From Sedimenticola thiotaurini (GTDB lineage Bacteria; Pseudomonadota; Gammaproteobacteria; Chromatiales; Chromatiaceae), in assembly GCA_011051715.1 (NCBI GenBank), contig DRKP01000023.1, forward strand, positions 1 through 64,000: a stretch of 64,000 nucleotides of DNA, given 5' to 3'. The notes below the pieces were generated by a model. The model was given only the letters and a program-made list of their open reading frames with translations, searched no databases and was not told the DNA's origin. The translations under genes and the position numbers were made by a program. Below, one piece after another: positions 9,685-17,864 of the stretch. The first letter of the stretch is position 1; each line of letters begins with the position of its first letter.

Positions 9685-9976
9685 AAACTATTAACCCGGC
9701 AACCTAATATATCGTGTTCAGCCGTGCTGTGCGCGTTCGCGGCAAGGCGTCGAAACGCCGCTGTAGCACTTCTACAGCCAGTTTCGACAACGCAGTCCGC
9801 GGACGCGCACAGCACGGCCTGTCATTTGATTTCAACAGGTTAGGAGCCTCAGGCATCTCCCCTCTCGGCGTTGCGTGCCTTGCCAAGGGAACCACCCTTG
9901 CCTGCGGCACGCGCCTTGATAGGGAAGATGCCTGAGGCTCTGAATACGACATATTAGGTTGCCGGGTTAATAATTT
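9685..9976. repeat. 292-bp element with 35-bp terminal inverted repeats and two long internal hairpins
   Basis: The left end (9685-9719) and right end (9942-9976) are inverted repeats matching at 32 of 35 positions, with the core TTAACCCGGCAACCTAATAT. Inside are two further long inverted repeats: 9721-9742 with 9797-9818 (21 of 22), which has nested complementary arms closing on a CTGTAG/CTACAG tip, and 9844-9863 with 9921-9940 (19 of 20), also with nested complementarity. Folded, this gives a three-way junction. There is no coding sequence of note. It resembles a MITE or a complex REP-type element; no clear target-site duplication is seen. It lies between the 3' end of liuR and the start of the giant gene. 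Confidence 0.8.
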
Positions 9977-10225
9977 AAGCACCCGGATCCCGGAAAAACC
10001 AGTGGCCGACGGCCCCGTGGACAGAGCCTTCGATGGAGGCGATTTCCTGCCGCTGCCTGGCCCACTGCATCCCGGCCGCGTCTCTCCGGTGGGTGGACGA
10101 CACCGCACGCCAAACGGCTCCCCTGTGCCACAGACGACCATGGCCGGCAGTGTGTCCCGGGAGCCTGTCGGACCCGATGCTGTCTGGTTGCAAATCCGTC
10201 CATGGCGATCAAATTCGACAGGTTG
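9977..10225. other. Intergenic stretch without a supported gene
   Basis: This 249-bp stretch between the inverted-repeat element and the 3' end of liuR has only short open frames without a convincing ribosome binding site or recognisable protein. No strong terminator or promoter was identified. Confidence 0.5.
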
Positions 10226-10612
10226 CTAGCGCCCGCGGATCTCCTTCAGCGCCTTCTTCACCCGCCGCTCCACGCTCTTCATGTCCTGCAGGGTATCCTC
10301 GATGTCCTGCATCTGCTGTTCCAGGCTGGCGCGACGCTGGCGGATCTTGTCCAGAAAATAGACCAGCTGCTTCTCGCCGCCGGACTCCATGTCGTAGAGC
10401 TCGATGATCTCCTTGATCTCGGCCAGGGTGAAGCCGAGGCGCTTGCCACGCAGGATCAGCTTCAGGCGTACGTAGTCGCGATCCCTGAAGACGCGCTGAC
10501 GCCCCTTGCGCACCGGCGACAGCAGGCCCTGGTCCTCGTAGAACCGGATCGAGCGGGGGGTGATGTCGAATTCCTTGGAGAGATCGGAGATGCTGTAGGT
10601 CTTGCCTTTCAT
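10226..10612 (-). CDS. liuR: LiuR-type MerR family transcriptional regulator
   Basis: The protein has 128 residues if started at the ATG at 10612, which gives an N-terminus (MKGKTYSISDLSKEF) like known LiuR proteins; an ATG at 10666 would add 18 residues, and neither start has a strong ribosome binding site. The winged-helix MerR domain is at the N-terminus, with the hallmarks ITPRSIRFYEDQGLLSP and LKLILRGKRLGFTL. A coiled coil of about 60 residues follows, as expected for a dimer. LiuR proteins control branched-chain amino acid and fatty acid breakdown in proteobacteria. It is divergent from icmF, and a 20-bp perfect palindrome between the two genes (10750-10769) is the likely operator, so autoregulation is plausible. 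A second, nearly identical palindrome precedes livG. The effector ligand is not evident. Confidence 0.85.
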   Translation of the reverse strand: MKGKTYSISDLSKEFDITPRSIRFYEDQGLLSPVRKGRQRVFRDRDYVRLKLILRGKRLGFTLAEIKEIIELYDMESGGEKQLVYFLDKIRQRRASLEQQMQDIEDTLQDMKSVERRVKKALKEIRGR

Positions 10613-10682
10613 ACCTGCGCTGTCGCTGGCGGCGGAGAATCCGTAGCGGCTGTCGTTCTGTTCCATGACTGGGTGGGCCCTC

Positions 10683-10688
10683 ATTATA
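10683..10688 (-). promoter_or_regulatory. Candidate -10 box for liuR
   Basis: The minus strand reads TATAAT here, about 70 bases before the preferred liuR start. A -35 match about 17 bases upstream (GTGATT) is weak, as expected for an activator-dependent MerR-type promoter. If it is used, a start at the 10666 ATG would leave only about ten bases of leader. Confidence 0.4.
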
Positions 10689-10749
10689 GTCGGGGCGCCC
10701 CCCCGAATCACCGGGCCGCCCGGCAGTGCAGTCCGCGCCCCAGTATAGT

Positions 10750-10769
10750 TGACGTTTACGTAAACGTCA
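10750..10769. promoter_or_regulatory. LiuR operator between liuR and icmF
   Basis: The perfect 20-bp palindrome TGACGTTTACGTAAACGTCA lies between the divergent liuR and icmF genes, directly after a TATAGT hexamer (10744-10749) that could serve as the icmF -10 box. Its core, ACGTTTACGTAAACGT, is identical to the palindrome before livG and matches the known LiuR-type operator pattern. Confidence 0.8.
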
Positions 10770-10812
10770 TGTAGGTTTTCGGGCATCCGTTTCCATCGGG
10801 AATCCACGCGCA

Positions 10813-13800
10813 ATGCCGGATACGACCGGGACACAGGCCGAACTGACCAGCGACAGCTACCAGCCGCGCCACAAGATCCGGTTCGTCACCGCCGCCAGCC
10901 TGTTCGACGGCCACGACGCCGCCATCAACATCATGCGCCGGATGCTGCAGGCAGCCGGTTGCGAGGTGATCCACCTCGGCCACAACCGGTCGGTGGCGGA
11001 GATCGTCGACGCCGCCCTGCAGGAGGACGTGCAGGGCATCGCCGTCAGCTCCTACCAGGGTGGCCATGTGGAGTATCTCCAGTACATGGTCGACATGCTG
11101 CGCCAACGCGGCGGCGACGCCATCCGCATCTTCGCCGGCGGCGGCGGCGTGATCATCCCGGAGGAGATCCGGCAACTGCAGGAGTATGGCGTCACCCGCA
11201 TCTACTCCCCCGCCGACGGCCAGTCCCTGGGCCTGCGCGGCATGATCCGTGACATGGTGAGCCGGTGTGACTTCGACCCCTCGGAGCAACCGCCCCCGGG
11301 CCTGGACGCACTGCGGAACGGGGACAGAAGCGCCCTCGCCCGCACCCTCACCGCGATCGAGAACGACACCCTGGAACCGGCCCTGGGAGCGGCGATCGAC
11401 ACCGCGGCCGCCACCCTGGAACGGCCGGTTCCGGTACTCGGCATCACCGGCACCGGCGGCTCCGGCAAGTCGTCCCTCACCGACGAGCTGATCCTGCGCT
11501 TCCGCCTCGGCCAGCGGGAGCGGCTGAGGATCGCCATCCTGGCGGTGGACCCCACCCGCCGCAAGACCGGCGGCGCCCTGCTCGGTGACCGCATCCGCAT
11601 GAACGCGATCCAGCACCCGGGCATCTTCATGCGCTCGATCGCCACCCGCGACGCCGGTGGCGGGATCCCGGCCTCGGTGCCGCGCATGGTGAGCGCCTGC
11701 CGCCTGGCCGGCTTCGACTTCGTCGTGCTGGAGACGCCGGGAATCGGCCAGGGCGACGCCGGCGTGGTACCTCTGGTGGACCTCTCCCTCTACGTCATGA
11801 CCCCGGAGTTCGGCGCCCAGAGCCAGCTGGAGAAGATCGACATGCTGGACTATGCCGACTTCGTGGCCATCAACAAGTTCGACCGCAAGGGAGCGGAGGA
11901 CGCGCTGCGCGACGTCAGCAAGCAGGTGCAGCGCAACCGCGAGGCGTTCGACACCCCGCCGGAACGGATGCCGGTCTATGGCACCATGGCGGCCCGTTTC
12001 AACGACGACGGCGTCAGCGCCCTCTACCATGGCCTGCTGGAACGGCTGGGCGAGCTCGGCGTGGCGCTGGAGGAGGATGCCCTGCCGCGGGTCCGGACCC
12101 GCCACTCCACCAGCCGCAGCGTCATCGTGCCCTCCAACCGGGTGCGCTACCTGGCCGAGATCGCCGAGACCGTGCGCGACTACAAGCGCCGCGCCCGGGA
12201 ACAGGCCGGTATCGCGCGCCAGCGCCAGCAGTTGCTGGAGTCGGCGCGAATGCTGGAGGCTGCAGGCGACACTGCCGGCCGCCTGCAGCCGCTGATCGAC
12301 GAGCGCGAGCAGCGCCTCGACCCGGCCAACAGGGAGCTGCTGGAACAGTGGCCGGCCCTGGCGGAGCGCTACCGCGCCGACGAGTTCGTGGTGCGCATCC
12401 GCGACCGGGAGATCCGCACCGGTCTCTACCGCACCAGTCTCTCCGGCAACCGCATCCCCAAGGTGGCCCTGCCCCGTTACCACGACCACGGCGATCTGCT
12501 GCAGTGGCTGCTGCTGGAGAACCTGCCCGGCCACTTCCCCTTCACCGCCGGCGTGTTTCCGTTCAAGCGCGAGGGGGAGGATCCCACCCGCATGTTCGCC
12601 GGCGAGGGCGATCCGTTCCGCACCAACCGCCGCTTCAGGCAGCTGTCGGAGCACGCCAGCGCCACCCGCCTCTCCACCGCCTTCGACTCGGTCACCCTGT
12701 ACGGCTGTGATCCGGACGAGCGCCCGGACATCTACGGCAAGGTGGGCAACTCCGGTGTCTCCATCGCCACCCTCGACGACATGAAGGCGCTGTACGACGG
12801 CTTCGACCTGTGCGACCCGACCACCTCGGTCTCCATGACCATCAACGGCCCGGCACCGATGATCCTGGCCATGTTCCTGAACACCGCCATCGACCAGCAG
12901 ATCGACCGCTTCCGCGCCGAGCACGGTCGCGACCCGGACCCAGAGGAGCGGGAGCAGCTGCGCGAAGGGGCCCTGCAGGCGGTGCGCGGGACGGTGCAGG
13001 CGGACATCCTGAAGGAGGACCAGGGACAGAACACCTGCATCTTCTCCACCGAGTTCGCCCTCAGGCTGATGGGCGACATCCAGGAGTACTTCGTCGCCCA
13101 CCGGGTACGCAACTTCTATTCGGTCTCCATCTCCGGCTACCACATCGCCGAGGCCGGCGCCAACCCGATCTCCCAGCTCGCCTTCACCCTGGCCAACGGC
13201 TTCACCTACGTGGAGGCCTACCTGGCCCGGGGAATGCACATCGACGACTTCGCCCCCAACCTCTCCTACTTCTTCTCCAACGGCATGGACCCGGAGTACA
13301 CGGTGATGGGACGGGTGGCACGGCGCATCTGGGCAGTGGCCATGCGCGACCGCTATGGTGCCAACGAGCGCAGTCAGAAGCTGAAGTACCACATCCAGAC
13401 CTCCGGCCGCTCGCTGCATGCCCAGGAGATGGACTTCAACGACATCCGCACCACCCTGCAGGCGCTGATCGCCATCTACGACAACTGCAACAGCCTGCAC
13501 ACCAATGCCTTCGACGAGGCCATCACCACCCCCACCGCGGAGTCGGTGCGCCGCGCCCTGGCGATCCAGCTGATCATCAACCGGGAGTGGGGCCTGGCCG
13601 GCAACGAGAACCCGAACCAGGGTGCCTTCATCATCGAGGAGCTGACAGAACTGGTGGAGGAGGCGGTGCTGGCGGAGTTCGAACGCATCTCCGAGCGCGG
13701 CGGTGTCCTCGGCGCCATGGAGACGGGCTACCAGCGCGGCCGGATCCAGGACGAATCGCTCTACTACGAGCAGAAGAAACACGACGGCAGTCTGCCCATC

Positions 13801-14082
13801 ATCGGTGTCAACACCTTCCTCAACCCCGATGGGCGCGAGGAGGTGGAGATCGAACTGGCCCGTTCCACCGACGAGGAGAAGCAGAGCCAGATCCGCCGCC
13901 TGCGCGAGTTCAAGCAGCGCCACCGGAAGGAGTCCGGCGCGGCGCTGGAGCGGGTGCGCCAGGCGGCGATGAACGGGGAGAACATCTTCGAGGCGCTGAT
14001 GGAGGCGGTGCGCTTCTGCACCCTGGGGGAGATCTCCAACGCACTGTACGAGGTGGGCGGGCAGTATCGGCGGAATATGTAG
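10813..14082 (+). CDS. icmF: Fused isobutyryl-CoA mutase (IcmF)
   Basis: The 1089-residue protein combines three parts that are separate in other acyl-CoA mutases. An N-terminal cobalamin-binding domain (about 15-150) carries the DGHDAAIN signature, whose His would ligate the B12 cobalt. A MeaI-type chaperone GTPase follows, with P-loop GTGGSGKSS at about 213 and NKFD at about 353. The C-terminal substrate-binding TIM-barrel mutase part runs from about 530 to the end. Known IcmF enzymes interconvert isobutyryl- and n-butyryl-CoA, and some members also isomerise isovaleryl/pivalyl-CoA; which applies here cannot be read from the sequence. The product n-butyryl-CoA would feed the dehydrogenase and hydratase genes just downstream. 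Full length for the family, with no frameshift. Confidence 0.93.
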   Translation: MPDTTGTQAELTSDSYQPRHKIRFVTAASLFDGHDAAINIMRRMLQAAGCEVIHLGHNRSVAEIVDAALQEDVQGIAVSSYQGGHVEYLQYMVDMLRQRGGDAIRIFAGGGGVIIPEEIRQLQEYGVTRIYSPADGQSLGLRGMIRDMVSRCDFDPSEQPPPGLDALRNGDRSALARTLTAIENDTLEPALGAAIDTAAATLERPVPVLGITGTGGSGKSSLTDELILRFRLGQRERLRIAILAVDPTRRKTGGALLGDRIRMNAIQHPGIFMRSIATRDAGGGIPASVPRMVSACRLAGFDFVVLETPGIGQGDAGVVPLVDLSLYVMTPEFGAQSQLEKIDMLDYADFVAINKFDRKGAEDALRDVSKQVQRNREAFDTPPERMPVYGTMAARFNDDGVSALYHGLLERLGELGVALEEDALPRVRTRHSTSRSVIVPSNRVRYLAEIAETVRDYKRRAREQAGIARQRQQLLESARMLEAAGDTAGRLQPLIDEREQRLDPANRELLEQWPALAERYRADEFVVRIRDREIRTGLYRTSLSGNRIPKVALPRYHDHGDLLQWLLLENLPGHFPFTAGVFPFKREGEDPTRMFAGEGDPFRTNRRFRQLSEHASATRLSTAFDSVTLYGCDPDERPDIYGKVGNSGVSIATLDDMKALYDGFDLCDPTTSVSMTINGPAPMILAMFLNTAIDQQIDRFRAEHGRDPDPEEREQLREGALQAVRGTVQADILKEDQGQNTCIFSTEFALRLMGDIQEYFVAHRVRNFYSVSISGYHIAEAGANPISQLAFTLANGFTYVEAYLARGMHIDDFAPNLSYFFSNGMDPEYTVMGRVARRIWAVAMRDRYGANERSQKLKYHIQTSGRSLHAQEMDFNDIRTTLQALIAIYDNCNSLHTNAFDEAITTPTAESVRRALAIQLIINREWGLAGNENPNQGAFIIEELTELVEEAVLAEFERISERGGVLGAMETGYQRGRIQDESLYYEQKKHDGSLPIIGVNTFLNPDGREEVEIELARSTDEEKQSQIRRLREFKQRHRKESGAALERVRQAAMNGENIFEALMEAVRFCTLGEISNALYEVGGQYRRNM

Positions 14083-14120
14083 GAAACAGAGGTTCCATGC
14101 ACCAGGCTTCGGGTACGGGG

Positions 14121-14169
14121 GGACAACCCGTCATCCGGCCAAGGCCGGAAGGAAAAACGGGAGTTGTCC
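14121..14169. repeat. Two-tier palindromic hairpin downstream of icmF
   Basis: Outer arms GGACAAC (14121-14127) and GTTGTCC (14163-14169) enclose an inner TCCGGCC-AA-GGCCGGA stem (14134-14149). There is no T-tract. It resembles the dispersed 'GTCATTCCGGCC' palindromes seen elsewhere in the window and may stabilise the icmF mRNA end. Confidence 0.5.
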
Positions 14170-14198
14170 AGACACTCCCCCCGACCCCGGGACCATCC

Positions 14199-14240
14199 AA
14201 CCCGGAACCTCTTCCCTGAAACCTGAAACCTGGAGAGAAC
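14199..14240 (+). repeat. Heptanucleotide repeat array before the 3-hydroxyacyl-CoA dehydrogenase start
   Basis: Degenerate 7-base units (AACCCGG, AACCTCT, TCCCTGA, AACCTGA, AACCTGG, AGAGAAC) run to two bases before the ATG at 14242. The last two units contribute GGAGAG, so the array supplies the ribosome binding site. Confidence 0.55.
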
Positions 14241-14241
14241 T

Positions 14242-15090
14242 ATGGAGGTGACATCGGTAGGCGTGGTCGGCGCCGGCACCATGGGAAACGGCATCGCGCA
14301 GGTGTTCGCGGCGGCCGGGTTCGGTGTGGTGCTGCACGACATCAGCGAGGAGCGGGTCCGGGCCGGCCTGGCCGCGGTGGAGAAGAGCCTCGACCGCCTG
14401 CTGAAAAAAGAGAGGATCAGCCAGGCCGACCGGGACGCAACGCTGGCCAACATCCGCACGGCGACGGAGCTGGAGGCGCTGGCCGGGGTGGACCTGGTGG
14501 TGGAGGCGGCCAGCGAGGAGCTGGCGATCAAGGCGCAGATCTTCCAGTCCCTGGATCGCATCTGCCGACCCGGTGCGGTGCTCGCCTCCAACACCTCGTC
14601 CATCTCCCTGACCCGCATCGCCCGCGAGACCACCCACCCCGGGCGGGTGATCGGCATGCATTTCATGAATCCGGTGCCGCTGATGAAGCTGGTGGAGGTG
14701 ATCCGGGCCCTGCAGACCAGCGACGAGACCTATCGCCTGATCGAGGAGCTCTCCCGCAGGATCGGCAAGACACCGGTGGAGGTCAACGACAGTCCCGGGT
14801 TCGTCTCCAACCGCATCCTGCTTCCCATGATCAACGAAGCGGTCTATACCCTGTACGAGGGGGTGGCCGACGCCGAGGCGATCGACCAGGTGATGAAGCT
14901 GGGAATGAACCACCCCATGGGGCCGCTGGCCCTGGCCGACCTGATCGGCCTGGACACCTGCCTGGCGATCATGGAGGTGCTGCACGAAGGCCTGGGCGAC
15001 AGCAAGTACCGCCCCTGCCCGCTGCTGCGCAGGATGGTGGACGCCGGCTACCTGGGGCGCAAGTCCGGCAGGGGTTTCTATACCTATTGA
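14242..15090 (+). CDS. 3-hydroxyacyl-CoA (3-hydroxybutyryl-CoA) dehydrogenase
   Basis: The 282-residue length is typical of the single-domain enzyme. It oxidises 3-hydroxyacyl-CoA with NAD. The N-terminal Rossmann fold opens with [11 protein letters not shown] near residue 10. [15 protein letters not shown] carries the catalytic His of the family, and [10 protein letters not shown] marks the start of the C-terminal helical dimerisation domain. It lies between icmF and an enoyl-CoA hydratase, consistent with butyryl-CoA oxidation after the mutase step. It could equally serve polyhydroxybutyrate or phenylacetate-type pathways (PaaH is similar), so no gene symbol is given. The start has GGAGAG eight bases upstream. 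Confidence 0.9.
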   Translation: MEVTSVGVVGAGTMGNGIAQVFAAAGFGVVLHDISEERVRAGLAAVEKSLDRLLKKERISQADRDATLANIRTATELEALAGVDLVVEAASEELAIKAQIFQSLDRICRPGAVLASNTSSISLTRIARETTHPGRVIGMHFMNPVPLMKLVEVIRALQTSDETYRLIEELSRRIGKTPVEVNDSPGFVSNRILLPMINEAVYTLYEGVADAEAIDQVMKLGMNHPMGPLALADLIGLDTCLAIMEVLHEGLGDSKYRPCPLLRRMVDAGYLGRKSGRGFYTY

Positions 15091-15238
15091 TCCAGCCTGC
15101 CACGGATGAACACGAACAATCGCAGCGTGGCACTGCGGGTCGATCCGGGTCGCGGAGTGGCGATCACCCTCCGGGGTTGAACAGCGACAGCCACCCGTAT
15201 CCGATCCGGCCACGACAGAACGATCGCGGGAACGATCC

Positions 15239-16024
15239 ATGAACTATGAAAACATCCTGCTGGAACAGATCGAGCCGGCCATCTGGCTGCTCACCGTCAA
15301 CCGGCCGCGCAGTTTCAACGCCCTCGACGCGCTCACCCTGAAGGAGATCCACCGGGCGGCCCTGGAGGTGGGGGAGAAGGAGGACGCCCGGGTGCTGCTG
15401 GTGACCGGTGCCGGCGGCAAGGCCTTCGTCGCCGGTGCCGACATCGCCGCCATGCAGGGGATGAGCGGCATCGAGGGGCGCCAGTTCTCCCGCATCGGAA
15501 TGGAGGCCTTCCGGGCCCTGGAACTGCTGCCGATCCCGGTGATCGCCCTGGTCGACGGCTACTGCCTGGGCGGCGGCTGCGAGCTGGCGATGGCCTGTGA
15601 CTGGATCCTCGCCTCGGACAGGGCGGTGTTCGGCCAGCCGGAGGTGAACCTGGGCGTGACCCCCGGTTTCGGCGGCAGCCAGCGGCTGCCACGCCTGATC
15701 GGCCGCGCCCGGGCGATGGAACTGCTGGTGACCGGGCGCCGGCTGACGGCGGACGAGGCCCTCGCCTGGGGGCTGGTCAACCACGTCCATCCCGCCGACC
15801 GGTTGCGGCAGGAGGGCCTGGCCATGGCCCGGGGTATCCTGGAGAAGGGACCGCTGGCGGTGAAGCTGGTGAAGGAGGCGGTGCAGCGGGGACAGGACCT
15901 GGACCTGGACAACGCCTGCGCCCTGGAGAGCGAGGTGTTCGGCCTCTGCTTCTCCAGCGAGGATCAGAAAGAGGGCATGAGCGCCTTCCTGGAGAAACGC
16001 TCACCCGACTACAAAGGACGCTGA
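15239..16024 (+). CDS. Enoyl-CoA hydratase (crotonase family)
   Basis: The 261-residue protein has a complete crotonase fold. It hydrates trans-2-enoyl-CoA to 3-hydroxyacyl-CoA. The oxyanion-hole segment is FVAGADI, and both catalytic glutamates of true hydratases are present, in GGGCELAMAC and FGQPEVNLG. The C-terminal EKRSPDYKGR-type tail is usual for the family. Together with the preceding dehydrogenase it would convert crotonyl-CoA to acetoacetyl-CoA. A gap of 148 bp separates it from that gene, so it may have its own ribosome binding control; the universal stress gene starts only 10 bp downstream. Confidence 0.9.
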   Translation: MNYENILLEQIEPAIWLLTVNRPRSFNALDALTLKEIHRAALEVGEKEDARVLLVTGAGGKAFVAGADIAAMQGMSGIEGRQFSRIGMEAFRALELLPIPVIALVDGYCLGGGCELAMACDWILASDRAVFGQPEVNLGVTPGFGGSQRLPRLIGRARAMELLVTGRRLTADEALAWGLVNHVHPADRLRQEGLAMARGILEKGPLAVKLVKEAVQRGQDLDLDNACALESEVFGLCFSSEDQKEGMSAFLEKRSPDYKGR

Positions 16025-16034
16025 GGAGAATCCC

Positions 16035-16868
16035 ATGTCGCTGCGAGACATCCTGGTGCACGTCGACGACGGCCCGCACAGTGAGAAACGCTTCCAGCTG
16101 GCGCTGCGGCTGGCCCGGCGCCAGAACGCCGAGCTGTTCGCCCTGTTCAGCCAGACCGCCCCGCGGGGGCTGTCGCTGACGACCCGCACCAAGGAGAAGA
16201 AAAAGAGATACAAGAAGATCGCCCAGGCGGTGGAGCAGCGCTGCCAGGACCTGGCCGACAAGGCGCTGGTCAATCTGGACTGGAAGACCGCCAGGTACCC
16301 GCGCTCGGACGAGATGGTGACCAGACAGTTGCTGCACTACACCCAGCACATGGACCTGGCCATCGTCGGCCAGCACGATCCGGACCGAAGCGACGGCACC
16401 CTTCCCCACGACCTGGCCGAGCGGCTGGTACTGGAGAGCGGCCGGCCGATCCTGGTGATACCCTACGCCGGCGAGTTCAAGGCCCTGTGCCGGCGTGTGA
16501 TGGTGGCCTGGAATACCGGCCGTGAATCGGTGCGGGCGGTGAACGATGCCATCCCCCTGATGCGGGACGCGAAGAAGGTCCACATCCTGGCCATCGACCC
16601 CCGCAAGAAGGGCAAGCGCCACGGCGCCATCCCCTCCGCCGACATCGCCGACCACCTGAAACGGCATGGCATCAAGGCCCATGCCGACTACCTCAACACC
16701 AGGGAGCTGGACCCGGGCAACACCCTGCTGTCGATGGCGGCGGACGAGAGCGCCGACCTGCTGGTGATGGGTGCCTACGGCCACCATCCGCTGACCGAAT
16801 GGATGCTGGGCGGCGTCACCCGCGACATCCTGCGCCACATGACGGTACCGGTGCTGATGTCCCATTGA
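16035..16868 (+). CDS. Tandem-domain universal stress protein (UspA family)
   Basis: The 277-residue protein has two UspA-like domains. The first starts at residue 1 with ILVHVDDGPHSEKRFQLALRLARR; the second starts near residue 150. The second ends with GAYGHHPLTEWMLGGVTRDIL, close to the ATP-binding G-x2-G-x9-G pattern of nucleotide-binding Usp proteins. It starts 10 bp after the enoyl-CoA hydratase with GGAG before the ATG, so it is likely co-transcribed. Usp proteins act in stress and starvation; its job in this catabolic group is unknown. Confidence 0.85.
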   Translation: MSLRDILVHVDDGPHSEKRFQLALRLARRQNAELFALFSQTAPRGLSLTTRTKEKKKRYKKIAQAVEQRCQDLADKALVNLDWKTARYPRSDEMVTRQLLHYTQHMDLAIVGQHDPDRSDGTLPHDLAERLVLESGRPILVIPYAGEFKALCRRVMVAWNTGRESVRAVNDAIPLMRDAKKVHILAIDPRKKGKRHGAIPSADIADHLKRHGIKAHADYLNTRELDPGNTLLSMAADESADLLVMGAYGHHPLTEWMLGGVTRDILRHMTVPVLMSH

Positions 16869-16945
16869 GCCAGGCAGAAGTTCATGCCGGGAGCGGTGTT
16901 CCGGTGCGGTCACGGCGGAGAGGGCCACGACAATAACCACACCGG

Positions 16946-16989
16946 TTGACCCTAAACCGGCCTTTGTATTAACGTTTACGTAAACGTAA
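16946..16989 (+). promoter_or_regulatory. Promoter region and LiuR operator of the livG operon
   Basis: The palindrome ACGTTTACGTAAACGT (16972-16987, flanked by TA and AA) shares its entire 16-bp core with the liuR-icmF operator. TTGACC (16946-16951) upstream is a plausible -35 box, with TATTAA (16967-16972, spacing 15) as a poor -10. The operator therefore overlaps the promoter, consistent with repression by LiuR. livG starts 48 bases downstream. Confidence 0.75.
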
Positions 16990-17036
16990 CCACAACGATA
17001 CAACAGCGGTTGCGTACGGCAGGAGGAGCCCGCACG

Positions 17037-17864
17037 ATGAGTGAGTCCACCCCGATCATCGACGTCAGGGATGTCACCCTGACCTTCGGTGGCGTCCGGG
17101 CCCTGGTCGACGTCAGCTTCCAGGTCGGGGCGGGCGAGATCTACTCCATCATCGGTCCCAACGGTGCCGGCAAGACCTCCATGCTGAACTGCATCTCCGG
17201 CCGCTACAGCCCGAACCAGGGCAGCATCCTGTTCCGGGGCCGGGACATCACCCCGCTGCGACCCAACGACCGCTGCACCCTGGGCATGGGCCGCACTTTC
17301 CAGAACCTGGCCCTGTTCAGCCACATGACGGTGCTGGACAACATCATGGTCGGCCGCCACCATCTGCTGAAGAACAACTTCCTCACCGGCCCCCTGTACT
17401 GGTTCTCCGGCGCCCAGAAGGAGGAGCTGGCCCACCGCCGCGAGGTGGAGGACATCATCGACTTCCTGGAGATCAGCCACATCCGCAAGGCGGTGGCGGG
17501 AACCCTCTCCTACGGCCTGCGCAAGCGGGTGGAGCTGGCCCGGGCGGTGGCCCTGAAGCCGGACCTGATCCTGCTGGACGAGCCGATGGCGGGCATGAAC
17601 CTGGAGGAGAAGGAGGACATGGCCCGCTACGTCATCGACCTCAACGAGGAGTGGGGCATGACGGTGATCATGATCGAACACGACATGGGAGTGGTGATGG
17701 ACATCTCCCACCGGGTGATGGTGCTGGACTTCGGCAAGAAGATCGCCGAAGGCCTGCCCGCCGAGGTGATGGCGGATCCCTACGTGAAGAAGGCCTACCT
17801 GGGCGAGGAGATCGAAGAGGACGGGACCACCGGGAAGAAAGAGGCCGAGGTGACCGAGATATGA
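17037..17864 (+). CDS. livG: ABC transporter ATP-binding protein, LivG type
   Basis: The protein has 275 residues from the ATG at 17037, which is preceded by GGAGGAG at 8 bases; an upstream in-frame ATG (17010) is less likely. It powers uptake through the LivH/LivM permeases. Walker A is GPNGAGKTS, the signature segment is LSYGLRKRVELARA, and Walker B is LILLDEPMAGMN. The C-terminal 15 residues are unusually acidic. It is the first gene of an operon that begins 48 bp after a LiuR-type operator and overlaps the next gene by ATGA. The family name reflects similarity; the substrate need not be an amino acid given the ligase genes in the operon. Confidence 0.92.
   Translation: MSESTPIIDVRDVTLTFGGVRALVDVSFQVGAGEIYSIIGPNGAGKTSMLNCISGRYSPNQGSILFRGRDITPLRPNDRCTLGMGRTFQNLALFSHMTVLDNIMVGRHHLLKNNFLTGPLYWFSGAQKEELAHRREVEDIIDFLEISHIRKAVAGTLSYGLRKRVELARAVALKPDLILLDEPMAGMNLEEKEDMARYVIDLNEEWGMTVIMIEHDMGVVMDISHRVMVLDFGKKIAEGLPAEVMADPYVKKAYLGEEIEEDGTTGKKEAEVTEI

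Noticed and set aside
9685-9976. Insertion sequence with a transposase
   Set aside because: No open frame of transposase size or DDE pattern fits in 292 bp; at most a non-autonomous element.
9967-10212. Possible 81-codon gene on the minus strand between liuR and the repeat element
   Set aside because: It has no ribosome binding site or recognisable protein, and its end runs into the inverted repeat.
10756-13923. A 1,055-codon open frame antisense to icmF
   Set aside because: icmF has full catalytic motifs and family length; the antisense frame has no recognisable domain and an atypical Val/His/Gln-rich composition.
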